Assembly (NCBI GenBank): GCA_035691865.1
Contig: DASSIM010000067.1
Coordinates: forward strand, 1 to 64,000
Length of the DNA: 64,000 nt
Direction: 5' to 3'
Source: Nitrosopolaris sp035691865
GTDB taxonomy: Archaea; Thermoproteota; Nitrososphaeria; Nitrososphaerales; Nitrososphaeraceae
Position 1 is the first letter of the stretch. The number at the start of each line of letters is the position of its first letter. This document shows positions 1-7,656 of the stretch, in pieces. The translations under genes were made by a program, and so were the position numbers. The notes under the pieces are model-generated. The model made no database searches. It had not been told where the DNA came from and saw only the letters and a list, made by a program, of their open reading frames with translations.

Positions 1-332
1 TACAGACACCACCGATAATTACAACGGATTTTCTATATTTGAGATTCATAGGAGATAGAAGAATACAAGAGAGAGATTTTGGAAGAATACAAACAGACAG
101 AGTATTGGAGATGGAGAAGTGGGCCGAAAACAATAAGACGGTTCAAGATGAGTGTATCAAGCTCGCAATCATAGCAGCAAATGATCATTATGCTGGTTTT
201 GGGCCTGGGACTGCAAATGTATTTAGGAATATGTTGGGATTGTCTGAATCCAAGTGGGAGGATACAGGACGAGACCAGGATCAAGAAGAAGGCGCTCAGG
301 ATGACCTGGACGTAAGCTTTCTGATTTCCTAG
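1..332 (+). CDS. DUF72 family protein, C-terminal part (cut by window edge)
   Basis: The frame is open from base 3 to the stop at 330-332 and continues upstream of the window, so only about 109 C-terminal residues are seen. Two stretches are typical of the DUF72 (YecE-like) TIM-barrel family: TDFLYLRFIGDR near the left edge and NDHYAGFGPGTANVFRNMLG farther on. The last 25 residues are acidic and look like a disordered tail. The biochemical role of DUF72 proteins is not settled. A TTG at 39 is not a credible start because the family motif begins before it. Confidence 0.8.
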   Translation, partial: QTPPIITTDFLYLRFIGDRRIQERDFGRIQTDRVLEMEKWAENNKTVQDECIKLAIIAANDHYAGFGPGTANVFRNMLGLSESKWEDTGRDQDQEEGAQDDLDVSFLIS

Positions 333-392
333 CTTAAAGCCTCAAAGTAGAATTGGCAAAATTAGAGTGGCTTGAGTATTCCTTTAGCATTG

Positions 393-695
393 TCAATCGC
401 TGAGCCTATAATTTTGTGAAATTGCATTTATTGATTCGTCGATATTTATTTTTGGTTCAGAAATTCGTTGTTCCAACCACTCTATCATTTTGTGCTGTGA
501 AAACAAAAGAGCCATGATTAGAGGCTCGCTAGGAAATGGCTGGGCTTTGGCGTTAATTGCTTTAGCATACTTGTAACAATCATTAAGCAATTTCATGAAC
601 GTCTTTCTGTCTTCCTCGGTTGGCAGATTATCTACAAATCCTTTCCATGACTCAATTTCTTTGTTAAGTATGTCCTCATTTGGGAAGAGACTCAT
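393..695 (-). CDS. small helical protein, paralogue of 3557-3805
   Basis: A 100-residue protein that I cannot assign to a named family. It is predicted mostly helical and charged, with no Cys, signal peptide or membrane segment. Its N-terminus (DILNKEIESW) matches the protein encoded at 3557-3805 (DILTKEIESW), and both continue with a similar helix containing E(E)xRxxFxKxL and a hydrophobic LLxxxQxKMIxxL segment. The two are therefore diverged paralogues 3 kb apart. ATG start. Confidence 0.65.
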   Translation of the reverse strand: MSLFPNEDILNKEIESWKGFVDNLPTEEDRKTFMKLLNDCYKYAKAINAKAQPFPSEPLIMALLFSQHKMIEWLEQRISEPKINIDESINAISQNYRLSD

Positions 696-824
696 CGTAC
701 GTTAATCTTCTGTACTTATTTTTAAGGCATAAGCGTCGCATGGGGAGGGACTCCATATTGTCTTCAACCCATCCATGGGTGCTGCAGCAGAACCTTCTAA
801 ATAGGAATAATTCGCGCATAGTAT

Positions 825-1824
825 ATGCGAGCGGTGCAAGTCTCCAGGCCTAATGGGCCTTTCGAAATCGTCGAGCGTGAAATTCCAGAACCTGGTGATC
901 TGAAGGTCTGTGTCAAGGTCCAAGCATGCGGGATCTGCCACAGTGATTCTCTCATTAAAGAAGGATTATTCCCGGGAATTCAGTACCCCCGGGTTCCAGG
1001 CCACGAAATCGCAGGGGTTGTCGACGCGTCATTGAATTGAAGACTGGACAACGAGTTGCTGTTGGCTGGCACGGGGGCCATTGTGGCCATTGCGAATCCT
1101 GTCGACGGGGAGATTTCATTACCTGTCGATTCGCAGTACCCGGTTTTACCTACGACTGCGGCTACGCTGAGTACATGATTGGACCAACTGAAGCACTTGC
1201 ATCTATTCCTGACGAGCTTTCAGCTACAAAAGCTGTACCGTTGATGTGTGCCGGAATCACAACATACAACGCTCTTCGGAACAGTGGTGCACGTGCACGT
1301 GCAGGCGATGTCGTTGCAATACTCGGGATAGGCGGACTTGGTCATCTAGGAATACAATTTGCTGCCAAGATGGGCTTTAAGACCATTGCTATCGCGCGGG
1401 GAAAGGGTAACGAGGAGCTTGTGAGAAAGCTCGGTGCAAGACAGTATATCGATAGCAAATCGCAGAATCCTGTCGAAGAGCTTGTCAAGCTCGGTGGTGC
1501 CAAGATCATTCTTGGAACAGCCCAATTGGAAAGGCGATGGGTGAAGTATTGGGTGGTTTGGCCATCAACGGAAAGATTATCATGATTGGTGCATCCAATG
1601 AACCGCTTGAAGTGTCTCCAATTTTTTTCCTCTCTGGACGTAGATCAGTAGCTGGTTGGCCTACTGGTACATCAATCGATTCACAAGACACACTCTCTTT
1701 TAGTGTGCTTTCCGGTGTGAGGTCTATGAATGAAATCTTCCCTCTAGATCGTACATCTGAGGCTTACGATCTGACGATGAGTGGAAAGGCAAGATTTCGA
1801 GCTGTCCTTACAACAGGACATTAG
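825..1824 (+). pseudogene. zinc-dependent alcohol dehydrogenase (MDR family), two frameshifts
   Basis: Three successive frames together read as one medium-chain zinc alcohol dehydrogenase of about 335 residues. Frame one (825-1040) has the catalytic-zinc segment CGICHSD and GHE. Frame two (1028-1520) has the structural zinc loop (CGHCESCRRGDFITC) and the Rossmann motif GIGGLGHLG. Frame three (about 1516-1824) gives the C-terminus (GKIIMIGASNEPLEV). At about 1030 several bases of the VVDxVGxGV loop are missing. At about 1520 a single C appears lost in the run ACAGCCCAATTGG. Either the gene is dead or the second lesion is a sequencing error. The first lesion looks like a real small deletion. 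Confidence 0.85.
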
Positions 1825-1931
1825 CCTCTCTCCTAATTGGCAATGGTTATATATCAATATGATAAACCTCATCCCCTCTCCCTGAGGTTCTTTAACAGAT
1901 ATATCGATAAAGATCTAGAATTCAATTCTAT

Positions 1932-2120
1932 ATGGATGAATTGTCAGAGCTGGAGCGAAGAATTAAGCACAAAATCACACAAACAAAAGACAAAATGCAC
2001 AAGACCCAGGAAAGAGCGGTTACTGATCGTCTGTGGCCAGAGATAGAGACATTGAATTGGGTATTGAATGAAATACTGCTATTTAGGCAGAAGGAAGAGG
2101 GATTTTTCAGCAACGCCTGA
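1932..2120 (+). CDS. small charged helical protein, unknown
   Basis: An ORF of 62 residues rich in Lys, Glu, Arg and Gln, predicted to form one or two long helices (ELERRIKHKITQTKDKMHKT), ending in Phe-rich residues. It starts with ATG after an AT-rich leader containing ATATATCGATAAAG, which could serve as a TATA-like element. I recognise no family. It is accepted because amino-acid composition is protein-like and no better frame exists. It could be coiled-coil or nucleic-acid binding, which is inference only. Confidence 0.5.
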   Translation: MDELSELERRIKHKITQTKDKMHKTQERAVTDRLWPEIETLNWVLNEILLFRQKEEGFFSNA

Positions 2121-2309
2121 TTCCTGCGAACATTTTTTTGTTATCCTTTTTTGTGATTTTAAGGGCTTGTTACTGTTTATGGTAAACCGTTGCTATAATC
2201 ACATAATACCAAATCATTACGATATATTACGTTTACTACCCCCACCTCCCCGTCCTAACGTAGCTCTCCTCGTTATAACACAAGACAACACGGGTACAAT
2301 ATAGAAAGC

Positions 2310-2606
2310 ATGTCTCAAAATGCTAACAAATTGCGACTCGAGGATCTCGAAATAAAACCACAATTAATTAACAAGCTCAAAGGGGCCGGAATAGAATCAA
2401 TTTTTGATTTAGCCATAATCTATACACATCCGCTAATCAAAGATGGCGAAATACCGACCGGCGCTGACACGCAGATTGCACTCGATCTTGCTATGAAGGC
2501 CAAAAGGGCACTAATTGATTCTGGGTTGCTTGCCAAAGACTTTTCTTCAGCCGAAGAAATTTTGGAACCAATTTTAATCCTTGCGAGATATTCTTTGGCT
2601 TATTGA
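2310..2606 (+). CDS. stand-alone RadA N-terminal-like (helix-hairpin-helix) protein
   Basis: A 98-residue protein resembling the N-terminal lobe of archaeal RadA. LEDLEIKPQLINKLKGAGI aligns with the HhH segment of the full RadA encoded at 36643-37635. Its GLLAKDFSSAEEILE aligns with the linker GIIDKSFVTATELYN of that RadA. The ATPase core is absent: after the linker the frame runs only 11 residues more to a stop. It may be a real mini-protein that binds DNA or RadA, or the preserved 5' part of a decayed radA paralogue. A strongly AT-rich promoter region precedes the ATG. Confidence 0.6.
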   Translation: MSQNANKLRLEDLEIKPQLINKLKGAGIESIFDLAIIYTHPLIKDGEIPTGADTQIALDLAMKAKRALIDSGLLAKDFSSAEEILEPILILARYSLAY

Positions 2607-2677
2607 GTGACAGGCCATAATGGAAAGATAATTATATCAGGATCAAACGATTCCATTCACGTTCTGGCAGCCTTTAT

Positions 2678-2845
2678 TTATTTAATTTGAACGCTAAATG
2701 TCACTCCATGTTTCGGATCGTAACCAAATGTGTATCCTTCTTTATCAGATAATGGCGTAGATTCTATTTATCCTCCATACATGACGGGCTTATGTTGATC
2801 GTGCACAGGTCCAGATATCAGGCACACCAAAAACACGAATTGCAT
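2678..2845 (-). pseudogene. small gene with in-frame stop, unknown
   Basis: On the minus strand an ATG at 2845 opens a frame with a hydrophobic start (MQFVFLVCLISG) followed by PVHDQHKPVMYGG, a TAA stop, and 29 further coding-like residues in the same frame ending in GYDPKHGVTFSVQIK before the final stop. Both parts look protein-like and the frame is unchanged across the stop, which suggests a short, recently broken gene. No family recognised. Confidence 0.3.
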
Positions 2846-2980
2846 AATATGAAATGTGTTTCTTTGCACATTTTTATCACTTCGCTGCTTATGATTTGAA
2901 AACATCTCCAATCGTGCTATTTTGAGAATAATGTGACAGAAATTGATTAAATAACATTAATTAGTAGTAGGTTGATATTC

Positions 2981-3035
2981 ACGTGGTCCTAGTATCGAAA
3001 AATTTGTGAGATTTCCTGCTATAATAGGACCACGT
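2981..3035. repeat. perfect 11-bp inverted repeat, 33-nt spacer
   Basis: ACGTGGTCCTA at 2981-2991 is the exact reverse complement of TAGGACCACGT at 3025-3035. It lies about 50 bp upstream of the small zinc-finger gene at 3084. It could be an operator, an RNA hairpin in the leader, or the end of a decayed element. Confidence 0.5.
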
Positions 3036-3083
3036 CAGATTTTTCCCCGCTTCGCTTAAAGCACTGCAGCTAATAGGATAAGG

Positions 3084-3263
3084 ATGCGGAACCAAGAACA
3101 TTCTGACGGCATTCAGAAAATTGTCGTATGTGAGAATTGTCTTTATTATGATAGTATATCCGAATTTTACAATGCTCATAGATATTGTTTAGAATGTCTA
3201 TGTGATCACGCATCTTGTCCTATTTGTAAAATCGGGTATCATGCGGTTAATATCTCCGAATAA
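3084..3263 (+). CDS. small cysteine-rich zinc-finger protein (59 aa)
   Basis: The ATG at 3084 follows a TAAGG box and opens 59 codons containing C17-x2-C20, C35-x2-C38-x-C40-x-H42, C45-x2-C48 and H53. This spacing could bind two zinc ions in a RING- or ribbon-like fold. The protein has no membrane segment. Such one-domain zinc proteins are abundant in thaumarchaea, usually with no assigned role. An inverted repeat lies just upstream. The opposite-strand frame here has no family features. Confidence 0.6.
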   Translation: MRNQEHSDGIQKIVVCENCLYYDSISEFYNAHRYCLECLCDHASCPICKIGYHAVNISE

Positions 3264-3436
3264 TGTACGACTACCAACTGCATTAGAGCAAGATGCGATT
3301 ACATAATTAGAATAATACGAACAAAAATCCAGCATTTCAGAATTTCGATCTTTCGAATAAATACAATGAAATCGACCAAGCATATTTTTTCTCAGAATTT
3401 CATGAGTGACTGATCCTGCATTGTGTTATCTACGAT

Positions 3437-3589
3437 ATGGAATGTTGTAGATGTACTACTTACCGAAGGCAGGACAAATCCCATTTATTAGGTCATTCAG
3501 TGCTGATGGCGCATTCTGCAGTGTACCTTAGGAAATATTTCCATCTTAGCCACTCATCATTTTTTTATATCGCTTATTTTAGCAATTAA
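3437..3589 (+). CDS. possible small Cys/His protein (50 aa)
   Basis: An ATG frame starting MECCRCTTYRRQDKSHLLGH and continuing with several His and aromatic residues. Its last 33 nt overlap the 3' end of the convergent gene at 3557-3805. The N-terminal CCxC plus clustered His resembles other small zinc-binding ORFs of this window, but the C-terminal third is low in charge and may not be real protein. Confidence 0.3.
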   Translation: MECCRCTTYRRQDKSHLLGHSVLMAHSAVYLRKYFHLSHSSFFYIAYFSN

Positions 3590-3805
3590 TTCGTTAATCA
3601 TTTTCTGCTGTTCGAGGATTAAAAGCAAAAATAAGGCTTCAGCGGAGAAATTTTCTCCCTTAACTTTCACACACGAAACATACTTACTTTTTCTGCATCG
3701 ACTTAACATTTTATGGAACAGGCGCCTGTTTTCTTCTCGTAAGGCATACTCATACAGACCCCAAGATTCAATCTCCTTTGTAAGAATGTCTTTATCTGAG
3801 CTCAT
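3557..3805 (-). CDS. small helical protein, paralogue of 393-695
   Basis: An 82-residue relative of the protein at 393-695, shorter at the C-terminus. The shared N-terminus (DILTKEIESW), the middle RLFHKMLSRCRK helix and a hydrophobic LLLILEQQKMINELI helix point to a small alpha-helical fold. No catalytic motif is visible. It lies 88 nt downstream of the ku stop on the opposite side of the ku 3' end and could be on the same transcript only by chance. Confidence 0.6.
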   Translation of the reverse strand: MSSDKDILTKEIESWGLYEYALREENRRLFHKMLSRCRKSKYVSCVKVKGENFSAEALFLLLILEQQKMINELIAKISDIKK

Positions 3806-3893
3806 ATTGCGGCTTCGACCTTTCGTGTAACGAGATCACGAAGTACCTAAAATAGCTCAAGCTTGAGAACAAATTCTCTCAAGCGGGGCAGCC

Positions 3894-4679
3894 CTACTTG
3901 GTTTTCTGCAGACTAGCCTTTAGCGCTGCGACAAGATCTTTGGTTTCCTCTTTCACTTTTTCTGGTTTGGCGACTATCGTTTTACCCTTGACCTTCGAGT
4001 CGATCAGCTTTTCTAATTCTTTTGCGTAAGCATCTGAATATTGGCTTAGGTCAAAGTGCTCAATTGAAAGATTTTCAACCAACAATTTTCCAAGCGACAA
4101 TTCCTTTTTATCCACGTTCGCTCGCTGCAATTCTTTCAATTCGCTAATTTCATCAACCGGTCTTATTTCATCTATATAATGAAGAAGATGCATTACTATC
4201 GCCCTTTGATAGGGCCGAAGAGCAACAATATGCTCTTTATCCTTGAACACTACCTTCCCCACCGCTATCTTTTTGGTTTCGGTTAATACTTTTACAAGAA
4301 GCAGGTATGCCTTGTCGTTTTTACTCTTATTGTCTGGAGCTACATAGTAGCTCTTCTCGATCATTATAGGGTCAAGCTCCTTTTCGTCCACAAATTCTTT
4401 AATGTCTATAGTGTTTGTCGTTTTGAGCTTAATTTTGTCTAAATCTTGCTTTTCAAGAATTATATATTGATCTTTTGTAACCTCGTAACCCTTTTTGATT
4501 TCAGGATAGGATACTTCTCTCTCTTCAACCGGACACCATTTTCTGTAGCGTATCCTATGACCCTTTTCGCATAATTGATTCAAAGAGAATTCTCGATCTT
4601 CTGTGGCTACATATACTCCTACAGGAATGTTCACTAACCCAAAGCTAATACTTCCCTTCCACATGCTCCTTGAAGGCAA
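3894..4679 (-). CDS. ku: Ku protein (prokaryotic Ku, DNA end binding)
   Basis: A 261-residue bacterial-type Ku. The start MPSRSMWKGSISFGLVNIPV is the family signature, followed by the Ku core beta-barrel (RPYQRAIVMHLLHYIDEIR) and a short Lys-rich tail (EKVKEETKDLVAALKASL) typical of Ku-related C-termini. Homodimeric Ku rings bind broken DNA ends and recruit LigD-type ligase for non-homologous end joining. No ligD, polymerase or phosphoesterase partner lies in this window, so the partner would have to be elsewhere. Only some archaea carry Ku, consistent with acquisition from bacteria. The upstream 60 bp contain a promoter shared with a divergent transcript. Confidence 0.95.
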   Translation of the reverse strand: MPSRSMWKGSISFGLVNIPVGVYVATEDREFSLNQLCEKGHRIRYRKWCPVEEREVSYPEIKKGYEVTKDQYIILEKQDLDKIKLKTTNTIDIKEFVDEKELDPIMIEKSYYVAPDNKSKNDKAYLLLVKVLTETKKIAVGKVVFKDKEHIVALRPYQRAIVMHLLHYIDEIRPVDEISELKELQRANVDKKELSLGKLLVENLSIEHFDLSQYSDAYAKELEKLIDSKVKGKTIVAKPEKVKEETKDLVAALKASLQKTK

Positions 4680-4710
4680 ATATCTTTTCAGCTCTAGATG
4701 GGTCTTTCTA

Positions 4711-4720
4711 ATTTATATAT
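4711..4720 (+). promoter_or_regulatory. TATA box for candidate RNA
   Basis: ATTTATATAT lies about 20-25 nt before the first hairpin of the candidate RNA at 4734 and about 20 nt before an ATG at 4731. It also sits in the divergent spacer ahead of ku (start 4679), so it could serve either direction. Confidence 0.45.
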
Positions 4721-4733
4721 TAGCTATGGTATG

Positions 4734-4870
4734 AAAGCTAGGAGCTTTAGCTGTGGATCTTGTTATGTACGAAAATCCCTGGTAGATTTTCTGGACAGTT
4801 GAGCACAGAAGCTAAATAGGCTGTGGTGAACCCTTCTACATGCTAGGTTCGAGTCCTTCCGAACCCGCAT
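4734..4870 (+). ncRNA. candidate structured RNA, four consecutive hairpins
   Basis: Downstream of a TATA box are four exact stems in a row: AAAGCT/AGCTTT (4734-4748, 3-nt loop), GAAAATC/GATTTTC (4771-4791, 7-nt loop), CACAG/CTGTG (4804-4825) and GGTTCG/CGAACC (4846-4865). The last hairpin includes TTCGAGTCC, like a tRNA T-loop, but no acceptor or T-stem can be formed, so it is not a normal tRNA. The only ORF is 23 codons from 4731 with one CxxC. A transcribed structured RNA is inference, and compensatory changes in relatives would decide it. Confidence 0.35.
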
Positions 4871-5158
4871 CAAGTTTCATTCGAATCCACAACCTTTTAG
4901 AGTATTTCTTCAATTATAGGACTCCCTTCAAGGTAGTAAGTATATAGTTCTTAAAAGCTATTCTCGACCGGTTCAAAGATATAGTTGGGGATAGTCTTTG
5001 AAAATTGGGATGATGGTTTATAGTTCACTCTATGTTAGTAGTAACAAAGAATTATAGCTAACTCGACTGAATTTTCTTTTGCAACAATTTTAGCGCCACC
5101 CCGAGCAGTGGAACCACTACCACAAGATTCGCAAAAATTTTTCAAAATGTAGGTCAAC

Positions 5159-5389
5159 ATGGTTCAGATAAAGACATATGATCGAACAACCTATGAATCA
5201 AGACATGTTGGACATAGGATCAAAATTAAGATTCAACAGACAAAATATATTTTGAAACTAGATAGGAGGCCATTGGTGACGATATCGATAAATGCGGAAT
5301 TAAAGCCGAAGCTAGAAAATCGAGATTGTTTTGCAGTAGTCATTATCCTTCCGGCTCCGACTCTTGCCCGTCAATTAGTGCCAGAATAG
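5159..5389 (+). CDS. possible small basic protein, unknown
   Basis: A 76-codon ATG frame rich in Lys, Arg, Ile and Thr with alternating hydrophobics (TKYILKLDRRPLVTISINAE) that could form beta strands. No family recognised and no clear ribosome binding site. It stands alone between ku and a zinc-finger gene. It could be chance. Confidence 0.3.
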   Translation: MVQIKTYDRTTYESRHVGHRIKIKIQQTKYILKLDRRPLVTISINAELKPKLENRDCFAVVIILPAPTLARQLVPE

Positions 5390-5818
5390 GCCCAGTATTC
5401 CAACGCACCCAGATTTGAGTTTGGCTATCATAATCTCCACGAAGTTAGGTTGCATCTGCAATTGATCAAAAATCCCCCCTTCTCAGGCTATCATAAGAGG
5501 ACCGAGTGCAACCTTCGAATCATTTTGCAGAAAGAAAATGAAAGCACAATGATACACTTTAAACATTTAAAGAAATAAGAAAATTACTGATTATGGAAGA
5601 TCTGTTTTTGTTGGACTATGAAGAATGAATTGCAAGCCTTTACGGTGCCGTTGGTAGATTCTGTCACAAGATCAATCGTTCGATTAAGTTATAACTACAA
5701 CCACAACTACAAATAGAACCACAAATTTAGTCCAGTAATTTGGATACGTATGCGCCCTATTGTAGTTTTGTTGTGTATTGGTATATGCATTTCTCTAGCC
5801 GCAGCCATGGTTTTACCA
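5390..5818. other. intergenic, no gene seen; short repeats
   Basis: No convincing coding frame. It contains a direct repeat GGCTATCATAA (5423-5433 and 5486-5496) nested with an 8-bp inverted repeat AGGTTGCA/TGCAACCT (5447-5454 and 5507-5514), and an ACA/ACC-rich tract near 5695-5720. Confidence 0.5.
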
Positions 5819-6220
5819 TTATACAAAATAGTGTATTCTTTCATGAATGGTTCTTTCATCAATACTCTTAAACGTGGTTCCGCAATGCTTGCAAACATAT
5901 ATTCCGAACTGTTCAAGATCCCCTTCCCTGAGTATTGCAACTGTGTTTTCTGCTTCCGTATCTTCAGCTATTGTAAAGTTGTCTAGATGGTTTCTTGACA
6001 GTATGTCTTGTAGGGTGACCTTAAAATCGTCTAATGACTTTTTCTTATAATCGAGAGTAATAATTGTGTTAGGATCGTTCTGATCTGTCACAACAGAATT
6101 GGTACCATTAGTAGTGTAGTCAACAGAACATGATTTAATCTCTTCAGAATTAATTATAATGGATCTTACGGTTCCACTGAGGAAAGATAGATCTAACCTT
6201 ATGATCATTGCTTTTATCAT
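5819..6220 (-). CDS. protein with C-terminal C2H2 zinc finger
   Basis: 133 residues. The first 100 are unassigned (beta-rich N-terminus, then a charged DDFKVTLQDILSR helix). The C-terminus is a classic C2H2 finger, CKHCGTTFKSIDERTIHERI (C-x2-C-x12-H-x3-H). Single-finger proteins of this sort are common in Nitrososphaerales and are presumed nucleic-acid or protein binding. Translation may begin at the first Met or five codons later (MIIRLDL). The plus-strand frame across the same bases is a shadow. Confidence 0.7.
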   Translation of the reverse strand: MIKAMIIRLDLSFLSGTVRSIIINSEEIKSCSVDYTTNGTNSVVTDQNDPNTIITLDYKKKSLDDFKVTLQDILSRNHLDNFTIAEDTEAENTVAILREGDLEQFGIYVCKHCGTTFKSIDERTIHERIHYFV

Positions 6221-6295
6221 CCTTATTATTCAAACGCTTAAAATGCGTATGCCTTTGATAACCCCTTTAGCAGCGCTCTATCATATATAATCTCA

Positions 6296-6502
6296 CTAAT
6301 GAGTCTGGCCTAAAGCAGAGCACGATGTGAGGGCCTTCTTGGGATCACAACCACGAATGGCGCATGGACCGCCAAATGGCCTAGAATCAACTACTGCAAC
6401 AGTCCACCCGGCTAAATGACATTTCCAAGCCACTGTCGATGCTGCTACTCCTGACGCAATTACTATAAGATCAAAGGCCTTTGCATCAAACATGAACATC
6501 AA
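6296..6502 (-). pseudogene. N-terminal fragment of class I pyridine nucleotide-disulfide oxidoreductase
   Basis: Only 68 residues of a protein normally about 450 long. They show the FAD-binding Rossmann strand in degraded form (DLIVIASGVAAS, where GxGxxG glycines are partly lost) and then PFGGPCAIRGCDPKKAL. The last matches the redox-active disulfide region, C-x4-C, of mercuric reductase/lipoamide dehydrogenase-like enzymes. The frame stops shortly after and nothing downstream continues the enzyme. This is a truncated relic. Confidence 0.75.
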
Positions 6503-6617
6503 TATAATATGATAAATAATAATAAGTTATTTTTGTGCGGACATCACCCTCTTGCGCTCTGCAGATATAAGAAATAACTCTTGTACTTTTTAAACAACGA
6601 GAAGGAACTTCAAAACC

Positions 6618-7619
6618 ATGAACAAGGATATTTATGGAATACATCACATTACAGCTATAACTAGCGAACCACAAAGAAACATAGATTTCTATACAGATAA
6701 TTTGGGGCTTCGGTTTGTAAAACTAACAGTAAACCAAGATGACCCAACTTCATACCACCTTTATTATGGTGATGAGTTAGGACGTCCAGGTACCATCCTT
6801 ACTTTCTTTCATTGGCCAGATGCACCTAGAGGACATAGGGGAACTAGCGAGGTGATTGCAACATCATTTCTGATTCCTGAGAATTCCATAAGCTATTGGA
6901 TAGATAGGTTTAAGAGCAAACAAATCGAGTTTCGTGGACCTTCCAACCGTTTTGACGATGAACAAGTGATAACGCTACATGACCCTGATGGGCTAGAATT
7001 AGAACTTGTAGCACATAAATCTGCCGAACAAAAAAGTCTAAATGTATGGAATGAAGGTCCAATACCTGTTGAACAGGCGATAAGAGGCTTTCATTCTGTA
7101 ACTCTATCAGAAGAAGGATACGAACGCACTGCCTCTGTTTTGGCTGATGAATTGGGATTCATGCCCACCCGTCAAGATGGGAGTCGCTTTCGTTATGAGA
7201 TTCCGATTGGAGAGCCTGCCAGTCAGGGAGAAGAATCAAGAAGAGCTAATATTGTTGATGTTCTTTGTCTACCGTATAAACAGCAAGCGGTTATAGGGGC
7301 TGGGTCAGTCCATCACGTCGCATGGCGTACGCCTACCGATGAACAACAAATGATCATACGCCGCAATATAGTCAGAGCTGGATTCAATGCAACTCCTGTG
7401 ATAGACCGATTTTACTTTCATTCTGTATATTTCCGTGAACCCGGTGGTATACTTTTTGAAATTGCTACAAATCCACCAGGCTTCATGATAGACGAAAATC
7501 TTGGAGACCTGGGTACACATCTCGTGCTTCCTCCTTGGCTTGAATCTATGCGTAAGGATCTTGAGAAAGTTCTGCCTAGAGTACGATTACCCAAGAAAGA
7601 AAAGAGTAGGAAGTTTTAA
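6618..7619 (+). CDS. ring-cleaving extradiol dioxygenase, MhqO/LinE-like (VOC fold)
   Basis: 333 residues with two tandem glyoxalase/VOC modules: module one begins GIHHITAITSEPQRNIDFY and module two GFHSVTLSEEGYERT. The C-terminal VHHVAWRT and EPGGILFEIATNPPGF supply the usual His and Glu metal ligands. This family (MhqO, MhqE, PcpA, LinE) opens hydroquinone-type aromatic rings using Fe(II) or Mn(II). The next gene is an MhqD-like hydrolase, the same pairing seen in Bacillus quinone-stress loci, so a role in removing quinones or electrophiles is likely. ATG start preceded by GAGAAGGA. Probably acquired from bacteria. Confidence 0.85.
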   Translation: MNKDIYGIHHITAITSEPQRNIDFYTDNLGLRFVKLTVNQDDPTSYHLYYGDELGRPGTILTFFHWPDAPRGHRGTSEVIATSFLIPENSISYWIDRFKSKQIEFRGPSNRFDDEQVITLHDPDGLELELVAHKSAEQKSLNVWNEGPIPVEQAIRGFHSVTLSEEGYERTASVLADELGFMPTRQDGSRFRYEIPIGEPASQGEESRRANIVDVLCLPYKQQAVIGAGSVHHVAWRTPTDEQQMIIRRNIVRAGFNATPVIDRFYFHSVYFREPGGILFEIATNPPGFMIDENLGDLGTHLVLPPWLESMRKDLEKVLPRVRLPKKEKSRKF

Positions 7620-7656
7620 TGAAGTACGTTGACAAAAAGGAGAAGTAATAAAGAGA

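Noticed and set aside
33..284. 83-codon minus-strand frame
   Set aside because: It lies antisense to the DUF72 coding frame, which carries clear family motifs.
4840..4872. tRNA-like 3' part (GGTTCGAGTCC)
   Set aside because: The T-stem has two mismatches and no acceptor 5' strand or anticodon arm can be found; reported instead within the candidate structured RNA.
5750..5986. plus-strand frame with hydrophobic start
   Set aside because: Most of it is antisense to the C2H2 zinc-finger protein, and nothing after the first 20 residues looks like a membrane protein.
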